NCBI GenBank assembly: GCA_948567375.1
Contig: OX419757.1
Span: forward strand, 45,818,001 to 45,882,000
Length of the DNA: 64,000 nucleotides
Reading direction: 5' to 3'
Source: Lunularia cruciata
Lineage: Eukaryota > Streptophyta > Marchantiopsida > Lunulariales > Lunulariaceae
Shown here: piece after piece, positions 47,618-59,598 of the stretch
How positions within the stretch are numbered: the stretch's first letter is position 1
Layout: the number at the start of each line of letters is the position of its first letter
Program-made: the position numbers and the translations under genes
The notes under the pieces: model-generated
Databases searched by the model: none
Told to the model about the DNA's origin: nothing
The model's input: only the letters and a program-made list of their open reading frames with translations

Positions 47618-47736
47618 GAAAGGCGACCACGGGTAGAACACAAGAAGGATGCGACGAGAGAACCAACTCAAACATCAAACCAACTGTACAAGAGAGAAGC
47701 AAAAGAGGACTAGGTCCAATAGTATTGAGACAAGAA
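47618..47736 (-). mobile_element. Diverged LINE 3'-tail copy, minus orientation
   Basis: It begins with AAGGCGACCACGGG, then GAAGGATG, GTACAAGAGAGAAGC and GGTCCAATAGTATTGAGAC, in the order of the family tail as read on the plus strand. It lies tail-to-tail with the copy at 47433-47550, about 67 bases away, and abuts an (AAAT)n run (47735-47755). Confidence 0.55.
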
Positions 47737-47755
47737 ATAAATAAATAAATAAATA

Positions 47756-48654
47756 ACTCTTTGTACTTTTTGAAGAGGATAGAAGATTGCTCCATATAAT
47801 ACAATTAAGGAGGTGGTTTGGTTTGTGTAATAACACCAGAGAATGGTCTGAATGCCTTATAAAGAACGGGAGAGTTAGAGTAAACTTGTATATGACAAAC
47901 TAATAGACTTTGGCGAAAATATTTAATATTCAGCAAGTGCATCGCCTACGAACAGAGTCCGTTCGGTCAAAGAGCGACACATGTGGACGCGGCTAGACCT
48001 CCGTAACAATAGAATGTCCATATTAGCGGGCACCATAACATCCAGAGAGCAGCACGTGTGAATCCAGCAGGGTATGAAGAGGAACGTCCGGTTAAGAAAG
48101 TCACGGCAGCTCATTGCTCAAACGTAACACAACGTCGGGAGGAACGGATCGTGCCGCCGTGGTATTGGACCCGGCGTGGGGAGTCCTTCAGTTTCCAGTG
48201 CCAGGCAGGCAGAACAGGTCGCCGGCAGAGCGGGCCGGGCTGGATTGCAAGCCCGTCCGGCCGGGAGCGAGAGAACGAGTGAGTAGTGATAGGGCACCTC
48301 GTTCCCCCCGTGGAGGTGCGCCATTGTGAGCTTCGTGCCCGCCCGGCGAAGAATCTTGAAGAGGAGGAAGAGGCTTTGGAGAGGCAGGCACGAAGGAAGG
48401 GAAGAGAAGGGAAGGGAAGGGAAGCGAAGCGGAAGACAGGACAGGACGGGACGGGAACGGAGCGAACGAGCGGGCCCGAGAGAAGGAGGGCGCAGTGATC
48501 GCGGAGATCATTCACCGAATTGATTACTTTCTTTGCGTGAAGAAAGCAGAAGAAGAAGAGGCATCGCGGACAGGAATTGAAGTTGTAAGGAGTTCAAGAA
48601 GGAACCAAGCAGCCAGGGAGGAACAGCCGGAGCAGCGGAGGGAAGGGGGAGGAG
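47756..48654 (+). promoter_or_regulatory. Promoter and 5' leader region of SAR1
   Basis: Composition rises to GC-rich toward the SAR1 start, typical of a housekeeping promoter and leader. 48345-48500 is strongly purine-rich on the plus strand (GAGGAAGAGG, GAAGGGAAGGG), a common plant 5'-UTR feature. Long open frames on both strands here (for example 48111-48515 minus) reflect the lack of TA-rich stops in GC-rich DNA. No clear TATA box was found. Confidence 0.5.
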
Positions 48655-49954
48655 ATGTTTTTGTTCGATTGGTTTTACAGTGTTCTTGCCACGCTAGGGC
48701 TGTGGCAGAAGGAGGCCAAAATCTTGTTTCTCGGACTTGACAATGCGGGGAAGACGACTTTGCTGCATATGTTGAAAGATGAGGTGCGTTTTGGTCCTAA
48801 GTGCTGAATCGGAGCCGGGTGGTGGGAGCTAATACGTGTTCTATATTTTCACCTTGTGAACGGGGAATGATTAGGTGTGGTTGAGATTGTGCATGTTAGG
48901 GCGGGTGAGGTAAGCAGGGAATGGAGATCTGTAGAGAGGGGTCTTGAGGACGGGGAGTAAAGACGACGTGGTGATTGTTGGAAGAATCAATCTGTCAGCA
49001 CCTTGTTCTTAGACTGTAGCCGTTGGGAGATTTATTAGTGGAGCTTTTAGCTTGTACTTACCTCGCGTAAAAGAATAATAGTGGACGTCTACTGTCGTCT
49101 ATTGGTGTGAATCAGGATAGTTGTCGGGATTAGGTCATAAGCTAACGTACTGAACAGGGCATGTGCTCTTAACGCAAAGAGTAGGATCATTTATGAAATG
49201 AAGGAGTATTTTCTATGGGAATGGAAAGGTATGAAACTCTCGGGAAAGAATACAGAGCTTCTGTCGGGACGGATGCCTTTGTCACAGTCCCTACCACCCG
49301 ATGCGGCTCAACTTTTGCTGAGATGCAGCGATCACGAGCAAGTTCTTCACTTTGTCCTAAATTTTAGCGTTATTTGCAGAGGTTGGCTCAACATCAACCG
49401 ACACAGTATCCTACATCGGAAGAATTGAGCATTGGAAAAATCAAGTTCAAAGCATTTGACTTGGGAGGTCACCAGATCGCACGGCGAGTATGGAAGGACT
49501 ACTATGCTAAGGTACTTCTTTGTTGTTGTTTTTGCTCAAGCAGAATCCCGTAGATTGGTGAAGCTTGCACCTCGCGGTTCTAGCATATACTACCGTATTT
49601 TTCTCAATAAATTCTAAGTCGAAATTCGCGCAGGTGGACGGCATAGTGTATCTGGTGGATGCGGCTGACAAGCAGAGGTTTGCCGAGTCGAAGAAGGAGC
49701 TTGATGCGCTTCTCTCAGATGATTCCCTGACCCATGTTCCCTTTCTGGTGCTGGGCAATAAAATTGACATTCCGTACGCAGCTTCTGAAGACGAGCTTCG
49801 ATCGCACTTGGGACTTACCAACTATACAACGGGCAAGGGGAAGGTCAACCTAGGAGATACTAACATGAGACCGATAGAGGTTTTCATGTGTAGTATTGTT
49901 CGAAAAATGGGTTACGGAGACGGTATCAAGTGGATGTCTCAGTACATAAAGTAA
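48655..49954 (+). CDS. SAR1: Small COPII coat GTPase SAR1, 3 exons, 193 aa
   Basis: The exons are 48655-48783, 49380-49511 and 49634-49954, joined at GT-AG introns of 596 and 122 bp, both in phase 0. The product is 193 residues, the usual SAR1 length. The N terminus [11 protein letters not shown] is the amphipathic membrane-inserting helix. The P-loop GLDNAGKT is at residues 27-34, the switch I threonine lies in the [12 protein letters not shown] block (about 47-59), DLGGH (switch II, catalytic His) is at 70-74 and NKID is at 129-132. The C terminus ends [14 protein letters not shown] as in plant SAR1. SAR1-GTP recruits Sec23/24 and Sec13/31 to ER exit sites to form COPII vesicles. All functional motifs are intact, so the gene should be active. 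Confidence 0.96.
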
Positions 49955-52900
49955 AGCTTTGTTGGCTCCTGTTTGCAAAATGATGGAGAGATGTCCAGGT
50001 TTCAATATTCTATGTCGATTAGGTCTTCGCATCGGAGAGATCCTATTTGCTGCATGAGACAGTGAATTCATGTTTGGGCTGTTATTACGAATTGAACTCC
50101 ACCAATTTTCTACGGAGACTGGTAGGATCTACTTCGAAGTCTCCTTCTACTGGTGCATTCAGGCCAAGAAGTTGAGCGCTAGTTGCGGCACGTTTAAGTC
50201 TGCCAGCCCGGCCTCTTTGTTGCCAACTAGTTCAAGGGCGTTGCTTTTTACACGACATGCATTCACATATTGGTATATTCAGTTATATTCTGGCTCTTAC
50301 CGACTTCAATTCTATCCCTTTTGGATATTGCCGTGTCTATGATGCCCAATAGATTTGCTACTTTGTAAATAACCGGCAGGCAAGCTTTTTCTTTTGATTG
50401 TACTGTGTCTTATGCTCCGTTGCCGCAGTGTACATGTTCTCTTATATATATATACCTCATGCATATTGGGCATTCTCTTGCTTTTGGCTGTTTGCCACTT
50501 CTTCCAGCTCGACCTAGGAGTCTCAGAGATATGCTTCTAGAGAATGGCTCACAATCTCTGGGTGTTGGGAAAATTGTACAATAGGACGATTCTAGGTGGA
50601 GTTGTAGTCCTTCAATTTCAACGCTTGTATGTTGTTGCCGGCTATTGGTTGTTTGAGATTTAGAAGAATCTCCACGCAATAAGCATATGAGATTAGAATA
50701 TTAACTCAAGGTTGGAGGTAAGAGTTCCAATTTATCATTTCGCGCCGCTATGTCTAGGGTATTAATGTGACAGTCCACTTCCGATCGCGTTTGTAGTACG
50801 TTAATGAATGTTAAATCTACCGTCTTGGCCTGTCCACATGAATCTTGAAATGATTGAGTAAATGTGTACAGCTTAGGTGAATTGGAGGATATGCATTTAA
50901 TGGCCAACTCGATTTGGAGAACTTAAATGGAGCATTTAGTGAATATTCAGGACTATCTGTCTTCTACTTAGGACGACTCTACAACTGTAATATACTAATA
51001 TCCTGTCTCGCTCTTATTCGATATTCACTGCTCACTAACTTGTGGAATATTCAGTGCATTCGATAGATGGACATCTTCAGGTGCGGACGCCGATGTATCA
51101 GATATTTGGGATGGGGACTCTAAAATAGGATGGGGGATTACTGCATGTGGCATCCTCATTGCAGATCGGAACGTTTCAGTTTTTCCAAGGATATGAATGC
51201 TGGTGTAGTAGTAGGCTGATTTTCATATCTTTTATAAGTGTTCTCCTTTTGATTATTTTCTTGCCTTGTGCTGTTCACTCTTATTCGCCGCGTTATACAT
51301 GACCTCGCATCCAACTCTCTCTGATTGGTCTTTTTAGTCATGGTGCGTCTGGAGATGTTACTCGATTCACTCGAAGTAAACCTCTTACAAATATAGCTAA
51401 GTTCCATTTTACCATTCGGGGCTATCAATCGGATGGCCACTTGTGTCCTTTTGTGCCCAGCTGAAGTGTGATTCAAAGTCTGCACGTCTCCGCGATTTGT
51501 CAGTCCGCTGTCCTGAATACTGAACCGTGCAACTACGTACGTGCGGTCGAAGATCTACATCCTTAACATAGATCAAACCTCTTTTAAACATGGTCATCTT
51601 GCGAGAATACTAGTGCACGAAATCTCAAGATTCCTGTGTCTCTGAAGTTTGCTACAAATGTGACCAGCTTTTCACTCCTGCCCAGGAGCAGTACCGCCGT
51701 CTTCTCTGTGTGCTGTATTCAATTGCTTTGACACTTTCAAAGCACTTTCAAATGAAAACGCCTGTAGGTTTGTTTTTGGAAGGATGGTAATAATTGAAGA
51801 GTTTACAGCAGTAGCAGTCAGTCACCACCAGCATGCAGAGTTGAAATAATGGTGAACAGTCAGTGAAGCTACATTGTACACAATGCCGATCGAGACTTTC
51901 AAAGCAACGTACGCATTCAGTGTATTTTTCCACATGAACCTTTAACTTTTATTTGGGAAACTTGTACTCTGGTCCAGACAAGAGGAACAATTACCAGGTT
52001 GCAGATTGCCATGAGGAGACTACACTCCACTGTACCTGCAGAACCTAAGCCCTGTAGAAGTTCTTGATTCCATGAAGATTGTTCGACATGCTGGAAGTGC
52101 CAACAACAGCGTCAACAGGCTAGATTTTAGAAGATTTCAAGGAAGGAGTTGCCACTGGTTATGAGGAAGCCCCTATCTCCGTGAAAGACCAGAATATGAT
52201 GTCTGTATTGGTGCATATTGACTGGGTAGAAGGGAGGGGAATGACAAAGGACAAATCATATGAGAAGGAATAGTGGAGAAAGGAAGCAGGTGACGATATT
52301 ACCCACCTATCCTTGTGAAAAGTCAAGAAGTAAGTTAAGTATATATATACATATAGTAGAGTGGAAGAGACAGAAAGTCGAGCACTTGCGAACCCACACT
52401 GCGTGTACAATCCGCGATGCAAGTTGACCGACATGAAAGATGCTGGGACCAGACTAGACAAGCCACTCTACAAGGACCATGGACCATGCTAGAAGGTGCG
52501 AAGGTTGTCGCAGTTATACCACGCTGCAGTGCGTAATTCAAGCACCACGCATGCCTGTAGACTTAAGACTCAAGACTCAAGGAAGAATGAATGTTCCAGT
52601 AGCAACATGTGGAAAGGAGCACTCTGTCTAAGAAAGTAAGTATCCATAGAACTGGTTCCTACTTCACGTATTAAGCTGACACATCCACATATCTTCTAAT
52701 CGTGCATGCTGGTTAAGAGGGTGAACAATTTAGCTACTCACGCATCCGTATCTCTTTCCTTGATCATGCAAGCAGCTAAATGGCGATGGATGACACCATT
52801 GTGTAAAGATTCGTAGTCTTAACTCCTCGATCTGACCATCTTTTACATAGGATGCTTTACGTATGGAGATGACTTTTGTTGCTTCTTTTCTTGATTATAA

Positions 52901-55014
52901 CGTAGCGGTCAAACGACAAGAAGTTGTAGCCTTTTGCTCCGAGCCTCGAGACGGATAAAGCGGTCTCTAGACCAAAGGAGTGAAGGGAACTGCAAGATCA
53001 TAAATGGCCCCTCCACACTTTTATCCTAACAGCCTGTTTAAGCACTTAAAATTAGGCTGGCTTTCCATGGGCGATTATCGTCCTCCTTTCAAGCACACTG
53101 ACTAGTTTCCTCTTGCATCTCAGAACGTCCCTGCCTGAGTGATGATTCGAGAACTATGCTTCAGACGAGACCGGCTAGATTGAGGGACAAATAATGAACA
53201 TGATCCCTGGTAAAGTGATTGCTCGCATCGTATATGTGTGTGTTGTGCATGAACTCCAGAAAGGGGTGGTTATGAAGCCATGCAGCCAGCGTATTTATTC
53301 CAATTTCCAAGCAGTGACCCACAGTGCCTTTAAGGCTTGTTTGATCCGACCCTCATGCAGCTTGATCATATGATCATGTGCTTGGAGGGAAATGCTCGCA
53401 CGATGTCCAATCGCCTAGTGGAGACAAGTCTACTCTTGCACTGTAGAGGAACTGCACGGAGAAAGCGTCCTCTTGGAGTGTCCTGGGAAGTTTAAGCATG
53501 GGAAAGACCATGATGTCCATTCTTCAACTGCAGGAAAACTCCACCTCCGCTCGCTGCAACGTACCAGGATCTTTGGGATCCTGAGAGAAGAAGATATCAA
53601 GGCTGTGTCTGTCTTTCAGTCGGTGTTGTGGAGTCATTTCTGCCATCATCTCAGAAGCGGCACAGCAAACTCAATTCAAGCGATCAATTGACATGTGACT
53701 AAATTCAGTATACGAGGAATCCATTGCGAAATCAAGCACTGACTTTTTATTATTTTTTATCAACTATTGGAACTTACACAAAGTCCAATCTATCATCAAA
53801 TCAACATACTGTCCTTCAAATTGCTATTACACTACATTTCTTGCATCTTCGAGAATCAATGCTTCTCTGCACGACTTTTCTACTCGTTGGGAGAAAGAAT
53901 TTCTAGGAAAGACAGATTCAGAGAAAATTTCAAAATGGAAATTTCCAAGGATATTGTCGCCAACCCAACGAACAGATTGGTCAAAACTGTGCCATCACCA
54001 GTCGTAAAGGTAAGTGCTTATCAAGAAAGAAAAACAAAATGTTTCTTGTGACCAGACCAACAAACACTCTTAAAGCACGATGCCTCAACAGAATCAAGCA
54101 CTAACTCTGACCTCTAAAAATGCCATGCAGCGATTGGGTTGGCTGGTCAATCAGTAGTCAGATTCCCTTGCTCAACAGGCTCCCTTGTCCCAGGGAGAAG
54201 TTGTGATTTGGGAACTTCCCAAGAGAAGATCATAGTTCTATTCCATCTGCTCTAGATATGAATATCTGGGAGAAATTGATCGTTTCCTTGAGTTAGTTTT
54301 GGTGTCATTACAAGTCATCGCGTTGAGGACAGACAATTAAGTATAGTTTGGCGTACATTCTATACTATTGCATCACACCACTAAGTTGCTACTACAATTT
54401 ACTGATCAAGGTAAACATTAGGATTAATTCTTACTCATCTTTATCTCATGAAATCTCTTAGAGCAAGAGCAGATGAAGGTTGGAAAGATATAAACGACAT
54501 AAGTGAAGTTCATGAATTCTTTGGTTCCCTCGTGTGTCAAGGAGAAGGACTTGTGGGGGTTTCTCTCGTTGTAAAAGCACTGCATGTAGATGGAGGAGAA
54601 GAGGTGCGGGGGCAAATGGTTTTGACGAGTAAAATACTGTTTCCCCCAGCCACGCACAGGATACTGCTTTCCTACGAACGCCCGGACAGAAGATGGTGCA
54701 GAAAGACTGATTTCACTGATTGATTGGTTGAGCAAAAGGTCGAAGGGGGCTCACCGGGTAAGTCGGTAATGTTCTTCTGACTGATTTTTTTATCTAGCTG
54801 CGCTCTCGATCTGTGGAACCTTCTATTGCATAATCAACGCAGGATAAGAGCATCAAACAGTCGACGGGCGCCAGCTCAGGAAGAAGACTGCTGTCGCCTG
54901 TCTTGGGGCCCGAGTAAGACTTTTCTAGAGTTCGGACTTCGCTGAAACCTCGTGGAAGTCGGGGTGTCAAGTTCGGGGGCTTAACTAGGTCTTTAACTTG
55001 AACTTGAACTGATA
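49955..55014. other. Intergenic host DNA between SAR1 and the phosphomannose isomerase gene; no gene recognised
   Basis: The SAR1 3' UTR lies at the left. Frames such as 53473-53691 and 54448-54723 (plus) and 51156-51485 and 52159-52461 (minus) show no known domain. A perfect 14-base palindrome TGATCATATGATCA lies at 53363-53376. Small or rapidly evolving genes could be missed here. Confidence 0.4.
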
Positions 55015-55122
55015 GGCAGAAAGCGACCGCGTAGAGAAACCGAAGGATGAGAAGACCCCATCGAGCCGTACAAGGGAGAGACAAAACAGTTAAAAGCCCC
55101 ATTTAGAGTCTATTGGGGCTGA
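55015..55122 (-). mobile_element. LINE 3'-tail copy, minus orientation
   Basis: The plus strand reads AAGCGACCGCG, GAAGGATGAGAAGACCCCAT, GAGCCGTACAAGGGAGAGAC, AAAGCCCC and AGAGTCTATTGGGGCT, the family tail in reverse orientation with a small rearrangement of the stem region. The flanks carry related words (CTTTAACTTGAAC left, GACTTGAACTTTAACTGA right), possibly target duplications. Confidence 0.7.
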
Positions 55123-55984
55123 CTTGACTTGAACTTTAACTGACTAAGTCTTTAACTAGAACTTTGACTGAATGATTGCACGATGGAGAAGGAGGTCGGG
55201 AAGCGGGGGAGACTTGGCTGTACTCTGGGGGTAGGAAGGGGTTAGAGGAGACTGGTTGGACAGTTGGCTGCTTTCTGTCTTCTGTACTTTAGCGGAAGCA
55301 AGAGTTTAGAGGAGTTTGCTTGGCCGCTGTACTCTAGCGGAAGAAAGTATGAAAGGTGGAGGTGACAAGAACAACGTGGCGACGATGGCTCGCACGAAGG
55401 CGGCCTGCTGCCATTCACGACAAACAATTTTGTACGATTGCTTGTTCCAAGAAACACAGAAAGACTTGAGGAAACGGAGTTTGTGGAGACTGCCCACGCG
55501 TGCATGATTGGACGATTGAGCGACGGTTGAATGATTGGACGATTGAGCCAATCGGAAGAAGAAATTGATCTATCCCTTGTATTGAAGAATTGGAGGAGCA
55601 GTCGTAGTACATTGTAGTGATTTTATAATGATTTTAAATGCGCTTTTATTTGCAGATCTGCTGGTGCGCGGTTCTACTGTTGCTACTACCACGTTTTTGA
55701 AGCTCGCTGGTGGTCACTTATATTCGGCGTGCCCTTCAGTCAGAGTTGAGTTGAGTTCTTCTCCTTCGCCATCACCATCTCCAGGCGTGTGCTGCTGCAG
55801 ATCGGGGCTGCAGGCAGGCGCCAAGGAGAGGCGAGGAGAAATTGAGAACGAACAACGAAGGATCTAGACGAGGATGGAAGGACAGAGAATAGGCTAGTAG
55901 TTAAACAGCTACTTGTCAATTCCTTCTGGGACCGACTATTACTGGTTGAGATTGCTTGAGTAGAGAGAGGGAGGGGGCTTCGCA
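55123..55984 (+). promoter_or_regulatory. Upstream and 5' leader region of the phosphomannose isomerase gene
   Basis: No separate gene is recognised. A 27-bp tandem duplication (TGATTGGACGATTGAG at 55505 and 55532) lies here. The last 250 bases before the ATG at 55985 are GC-richer, with a CT/CCA-rich stretch typical of a leader. Confidence 0.4.
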
Positions 55985-58334
55985 ATGTTGCGGTTGAAGG
56001 TCACTGCGCAGAATTACGATTGGGGGCGCCTCGGGGAGGAGAGTGAGGTCGGGAAATTGTACGCTATTTCGTCAGGGAAGAAGGTGGAACAGGATGTTCT
56101 TTACGCGGAATTGTGGATGGGAACGCATCCTTCGGGACCATCGCTTATTTGCGACGTTGATGGCGAGCCCGAGCTGTTGAAGGAGTGGCTTCTGAAACAT
56201 CCGGAAGCTTTGGGGGAAAAGGTTCTAGAACGTTGGCAAGGCGAGCTGCCATTTCTTTTTAAGGTACACTAATATTAGGCCAGGCTACAGTTGTGAGAAA
56301 AAGAACTGGTTTGTCAGTCAGCCACCTCAGCAGATTCTATGACTCGAAGTGGGGACTGGTACGAGCTGAGACGGGTTGAAGCCTGGACTAGGTTAAGATG
56401 CCTACTTCTTGTGTAGTTTGAAGTAGTGTTTCCTACTGAATGGTTGAACATGGAGTCGCAAATTTCTTTGATTGCTTCTTGAAGCCTCGCGGATATCATC
56501 AAGTTGTTCTGTCCGGTTTTGATTGACAATTTTGGATAAGTCAGTGAATTGGTTTAGCAGAGCCATTTTTCTTTTTTGGTTGGCCATAGTGGACTTCTCA
56601 ATCTTCGTTAGGCAAGGTGGATAATGTGTGTTCCATGAATGTCCAAAGGCTCCTGAGACAGGGGAACGTTGTTTCTTATCCAAGAAATGAGAGTAGGCCA
56701 TGGGATTGGATTGTTGGAGCAGGTTCTTTCCATTGCGAAGGCATTATCAATACAGGCGCACCCGGACAAAAAGCTTGCGGAGCAATTGCATGCGAACCAA
56801 GGAAATATCTACAAGGATCCCAATCACAAGCCCGAGATGGCTTTAGCTCTGTCGAATTTCGAGGCTCTTTGTGGTTTCGTGACTTCAGAGGTTTGTTCCT
56901 TCACTGGATTTTAACCACATACGAATAATCTCTGCCTGACATGATCGATGGCCGTTTCTAACTTTTCTACTGTTGCTTTTAACTGTCTTTGTCAAGTCAG
57001 AGGACTAAATAAAATTTGATACTTCCCTCCTTTCCATTTGGCTTCTCCCAGGAATTAAAGGAAATCGTGGGTACTGTACCTGAACTTAAGAGGGTGCTGA
57101 TGAAGGATGACACGGAAAATTCGTTGGATGGACAGCATCTTCGTCAAGCTTTCAGAACAATCATGACACTCGAAGAAGAAGTGGTCAAGAAAAGCTCGCA
57201 GGATTTGATATTGCGATTGAAGAAGGAAAGACAGGTACCTTATCCATAGCTATTCAGGAGAAATTCCGGAGTACGGTTGCAAGTGGTCTGATGGGCATTG
57301 GATCACTGAGAACCATGTCTACAAGAAACAACTTCAATCTTGCGTCTGAAGATTTTCTTGCCAATCGTGAAGTATATGCGTTGTTCATTGACAATATGAG
57401 GTGCGTGCAGGTCAGGAAACTTTCATCGAAAGAGGAGTTGGCCCTACGTCTCGGAGCACAATATCCAGATGATGTAGGTGTCCTGGCATCGTTCTTTCTG
57501 AACTACATACACCTTTCTCCACGAGAGGCGGTATACCTGGCTGCTAATATCCCACATGCATACATATCGGGGGAGTGTATTGAATGCATGGCTACATCTG
57601 ACAACGTCGTGCGTGCGGGACTGACACCTAAGTTCCGGGACACTGAAACTCTTTGTTCGATGCTGACATATGAACAGGCAAGTTGGATATTGATGAAAGT
57701 TATTGTGAAAATGTCTATGAATGTTGTTATAACACAACTGGAAAGCTGTCCTATAATAGCCCGAAAGGGTATTGTGAATTTCCATTCTAGGTTGCACGAG
57801 TGCGTGCTTCCTTAAGAGGTCTGGAGGACGAATGGACTCTTGTGTTCTGTAGACGGTATTTGCCAAGTTACAGACAGTTCCGAAACGGATTTTGCTGAGT
57901 TGGTTGTATTGCACGTCAATAACTTTTGTTAAAATGTGCAGGGTCTACCTGTTGTATTGAATGGGTCTCCGGTTTCTCCACACACGAAAAGATATTCACC
58001 ACCATTCGAAGAGTTTGAAGTGGATATCATCGATATCCCAGCCGGAGATTCGCTGGACTTCGCGGCAATTCCAGGACCTTCCATATTCTTAGTATTTGAT
58101 GGCATAGCTAAGGTCACATTTGATAACCGAGTTGCATCTCCCGTGCAAAGAGGAGATATCTTTTTCCTTCCAGCCGGAAAAGAGCTGAAGTTTTTAAACA
58201 AAACCGAGCCAGATGTGAAGGCTGTAAATGGGTTCCCATCCTCATTGGGTCATTGGGCAGGCGTTCCGTTCTCAGAAACAAGATCACTGAGAGTCTTTAG
58301 AGCAGGGGTTAATAGCAAAATATTCAATTCTTGA
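55985..58334 (+). CDS. PMI: Type I phosphomannose isomerase, 5 exons, 429 aa
   Basis: The exons are 55985-56263, 56723-56890, 57052-57234, 57411-57677 and 57942-58334, all phase 0, giving 429 residues, close to the plant family length. The enzyme interconverts fructose-6-phosphate and mannose-6-phosphate in the cytosol, feeding GDP-mannose for glycans, GPI anchors and ascorbate. Zinc ligands are visible: Gln104 and His106 in SIQAHPDK, Glu131 in NHKPEMA, and His259 in [18 protein letters not shown]. The catalytic arginine equivalent is about Arg278 in NVVRAGL. The N terminus starts with the typical AQNYDWG block. The fourth intron has a GC donor (CAG|GCAAGT, 57678) with a normal TGCAG acceptor; the other introns are GT-AG. 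No damage is seen and the gene should be functional. Confidence 0.95.
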
Positions 58335-58390
58335 TCGTGCTAGTCACATGATTCTTTCGGCAATCCTAGCTGTCGACAACTTGCATATCG

Positions 58391-58448
58391 ATTCATTCAT
58401 ATAGCTGTAATTCTACTCTATTCATTCATATAGCTGTAATTCTAGGTT
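58391..58448 (+). repeat. 29-bp tandem duplication in the PMI 3' region
   Basis: ATTCATTCATATAGCTGTAATTCTA occurs at 58391 and again at 58420, doubling a TGTAAT element of the kind found upstream of plant poly(A) sites. Confidence 0.85.
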
Positions 58449-58956
58449 GTAAGGACGTCACATTAGTATACACTCGGATGTCAATGCTATTGGTGCAAGG
58501 GTTTCCTTCTTCGACTGGAGATAGTACCGTGGAATTCCCTCATCTACCTGTGGAGTATTCACTGCGTGTAACATTGTAGTAATTAAACTAGCAAAGTGAG
58601 TGTTAAAAGAACATTGAAGATTGCACTCATTCACGCCATTGTACAATTGTCTCACTTCTGACCTGAGTCCTAAACGTATAGAGGGCACGTTGATGGCTTT
58701 CCTGCACAGTTAACGAACTATTTCACCCTTCTGCGGTGCGAACTGGAAGTCTTCATCTGCTTGGCTCCAGTCGTGATAGCGTGATCAAAGACTGCGGGAC
58801 GCTCAGTAGCAGAGACCCCAAAGTGTTAGAAACAGTTGCCATAAATGCACTGACATGATCGACGTAGTGCGTTCCTGAAGTTGAAGGCACAGTTCGATGA
58901 AACTAGATCCTGTAAAGAGCATGAAATTGTCTACTCAAAGGGTTCGATCTGAAATA

Positions 58957-58997
58957 TGTCCGAAGACGGACTTTCGTACAAAGTCTGTCTTCGGACA
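58957..58997. repeat. 18-bp near-perfect hairpin, 5-base loop
   Basis: The arms 58957-58974 (TGTCCGAAGACGGACTTT) and 58980-58997 pair with one mismatch around CGTAC. Confidence 0.85.
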
Positions 58998-59598
58998 AAT
59001 TCAAATACCTAAGCAAACACCTCTAGATTTTCCAAGCATAACGGTTTTGATCTACTAAACTCTGGTAGGCATTCTCCAACAGCATTCGCCTGGTAAAAGT
59101 CGTGTCAGATAAAACGACATTTTGTTTATGACCATCAAACACATTTTGAGCTAACACCAGTACTGCGTGTAAATTATGGATAGAAAATCGGAGATAAATC
59201 AAACAAGAACATCGCTAAGCCGAGTTCTCCGTATCAAGAATAAGGCTCCCATTTAAGGGACTAGCTCGGAATCGAAAGAATAACACATTCGACAGCAATC
59301 ACAGTATAGTTGGCGACGAATGTCATGATCTCCAAAACTTAATGGACCAGACGATGGCGGGGGCCAGTAATGGCGGACTCTCAGGTATAATATGGCTATG
59401 TACAAGGAATATCCTGGGCTGCAAATCATAAAAGAAAACCTGCGGATTTGCGATCATGGCGGTCAACGGACCTAGTGGGCCAGCTTGAGTATATCTCCCT
59501 CCCTCCTAGGTTCGTTCCTCTAACTGTTGCGTTGGCCATTCTGGTGCAGGATTCTTCGATCGACGTATAAGTAATTAAACCTGAACCTTAAGGTGAAG

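Larger units (their letters stand above)
58335..59598. other. Convergent intergenic region between PMI and the TMEM135-like gene
   Basis: Both flanking genes point into this region, so it should hold the two 3' UTRs. No gene is recognised. It contains the hairpin at 58957-58997. Confidence 0.5.

Noticed and set aside
48111-48515. Long minus-strand frame (134 codons) opposite the SAR1 leader
   Set aside because: GC-rich leader DNA lacks stops on several frames at once; the encoded Ser/Pro/Arg-rich sequence shows no domain and no splice support.
49565-49633. Starting SAR1 at the ATG near 49565
   Set aside because: This is intron sequence ahead of a CAG acceptor at 49633; the full protein with P-loop starts at 48655.
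57444-57914. 156-codon minus-strand frame over the PMI gene
   Set aside because: It is the antisense shadow of PMI exon 4 and its flanking introns.
58940-58960. GGTTCGATCT as a tRNA T-loop
   Set aside because: No acceptor stem, D-arm or anticodon arm can be formed around it.
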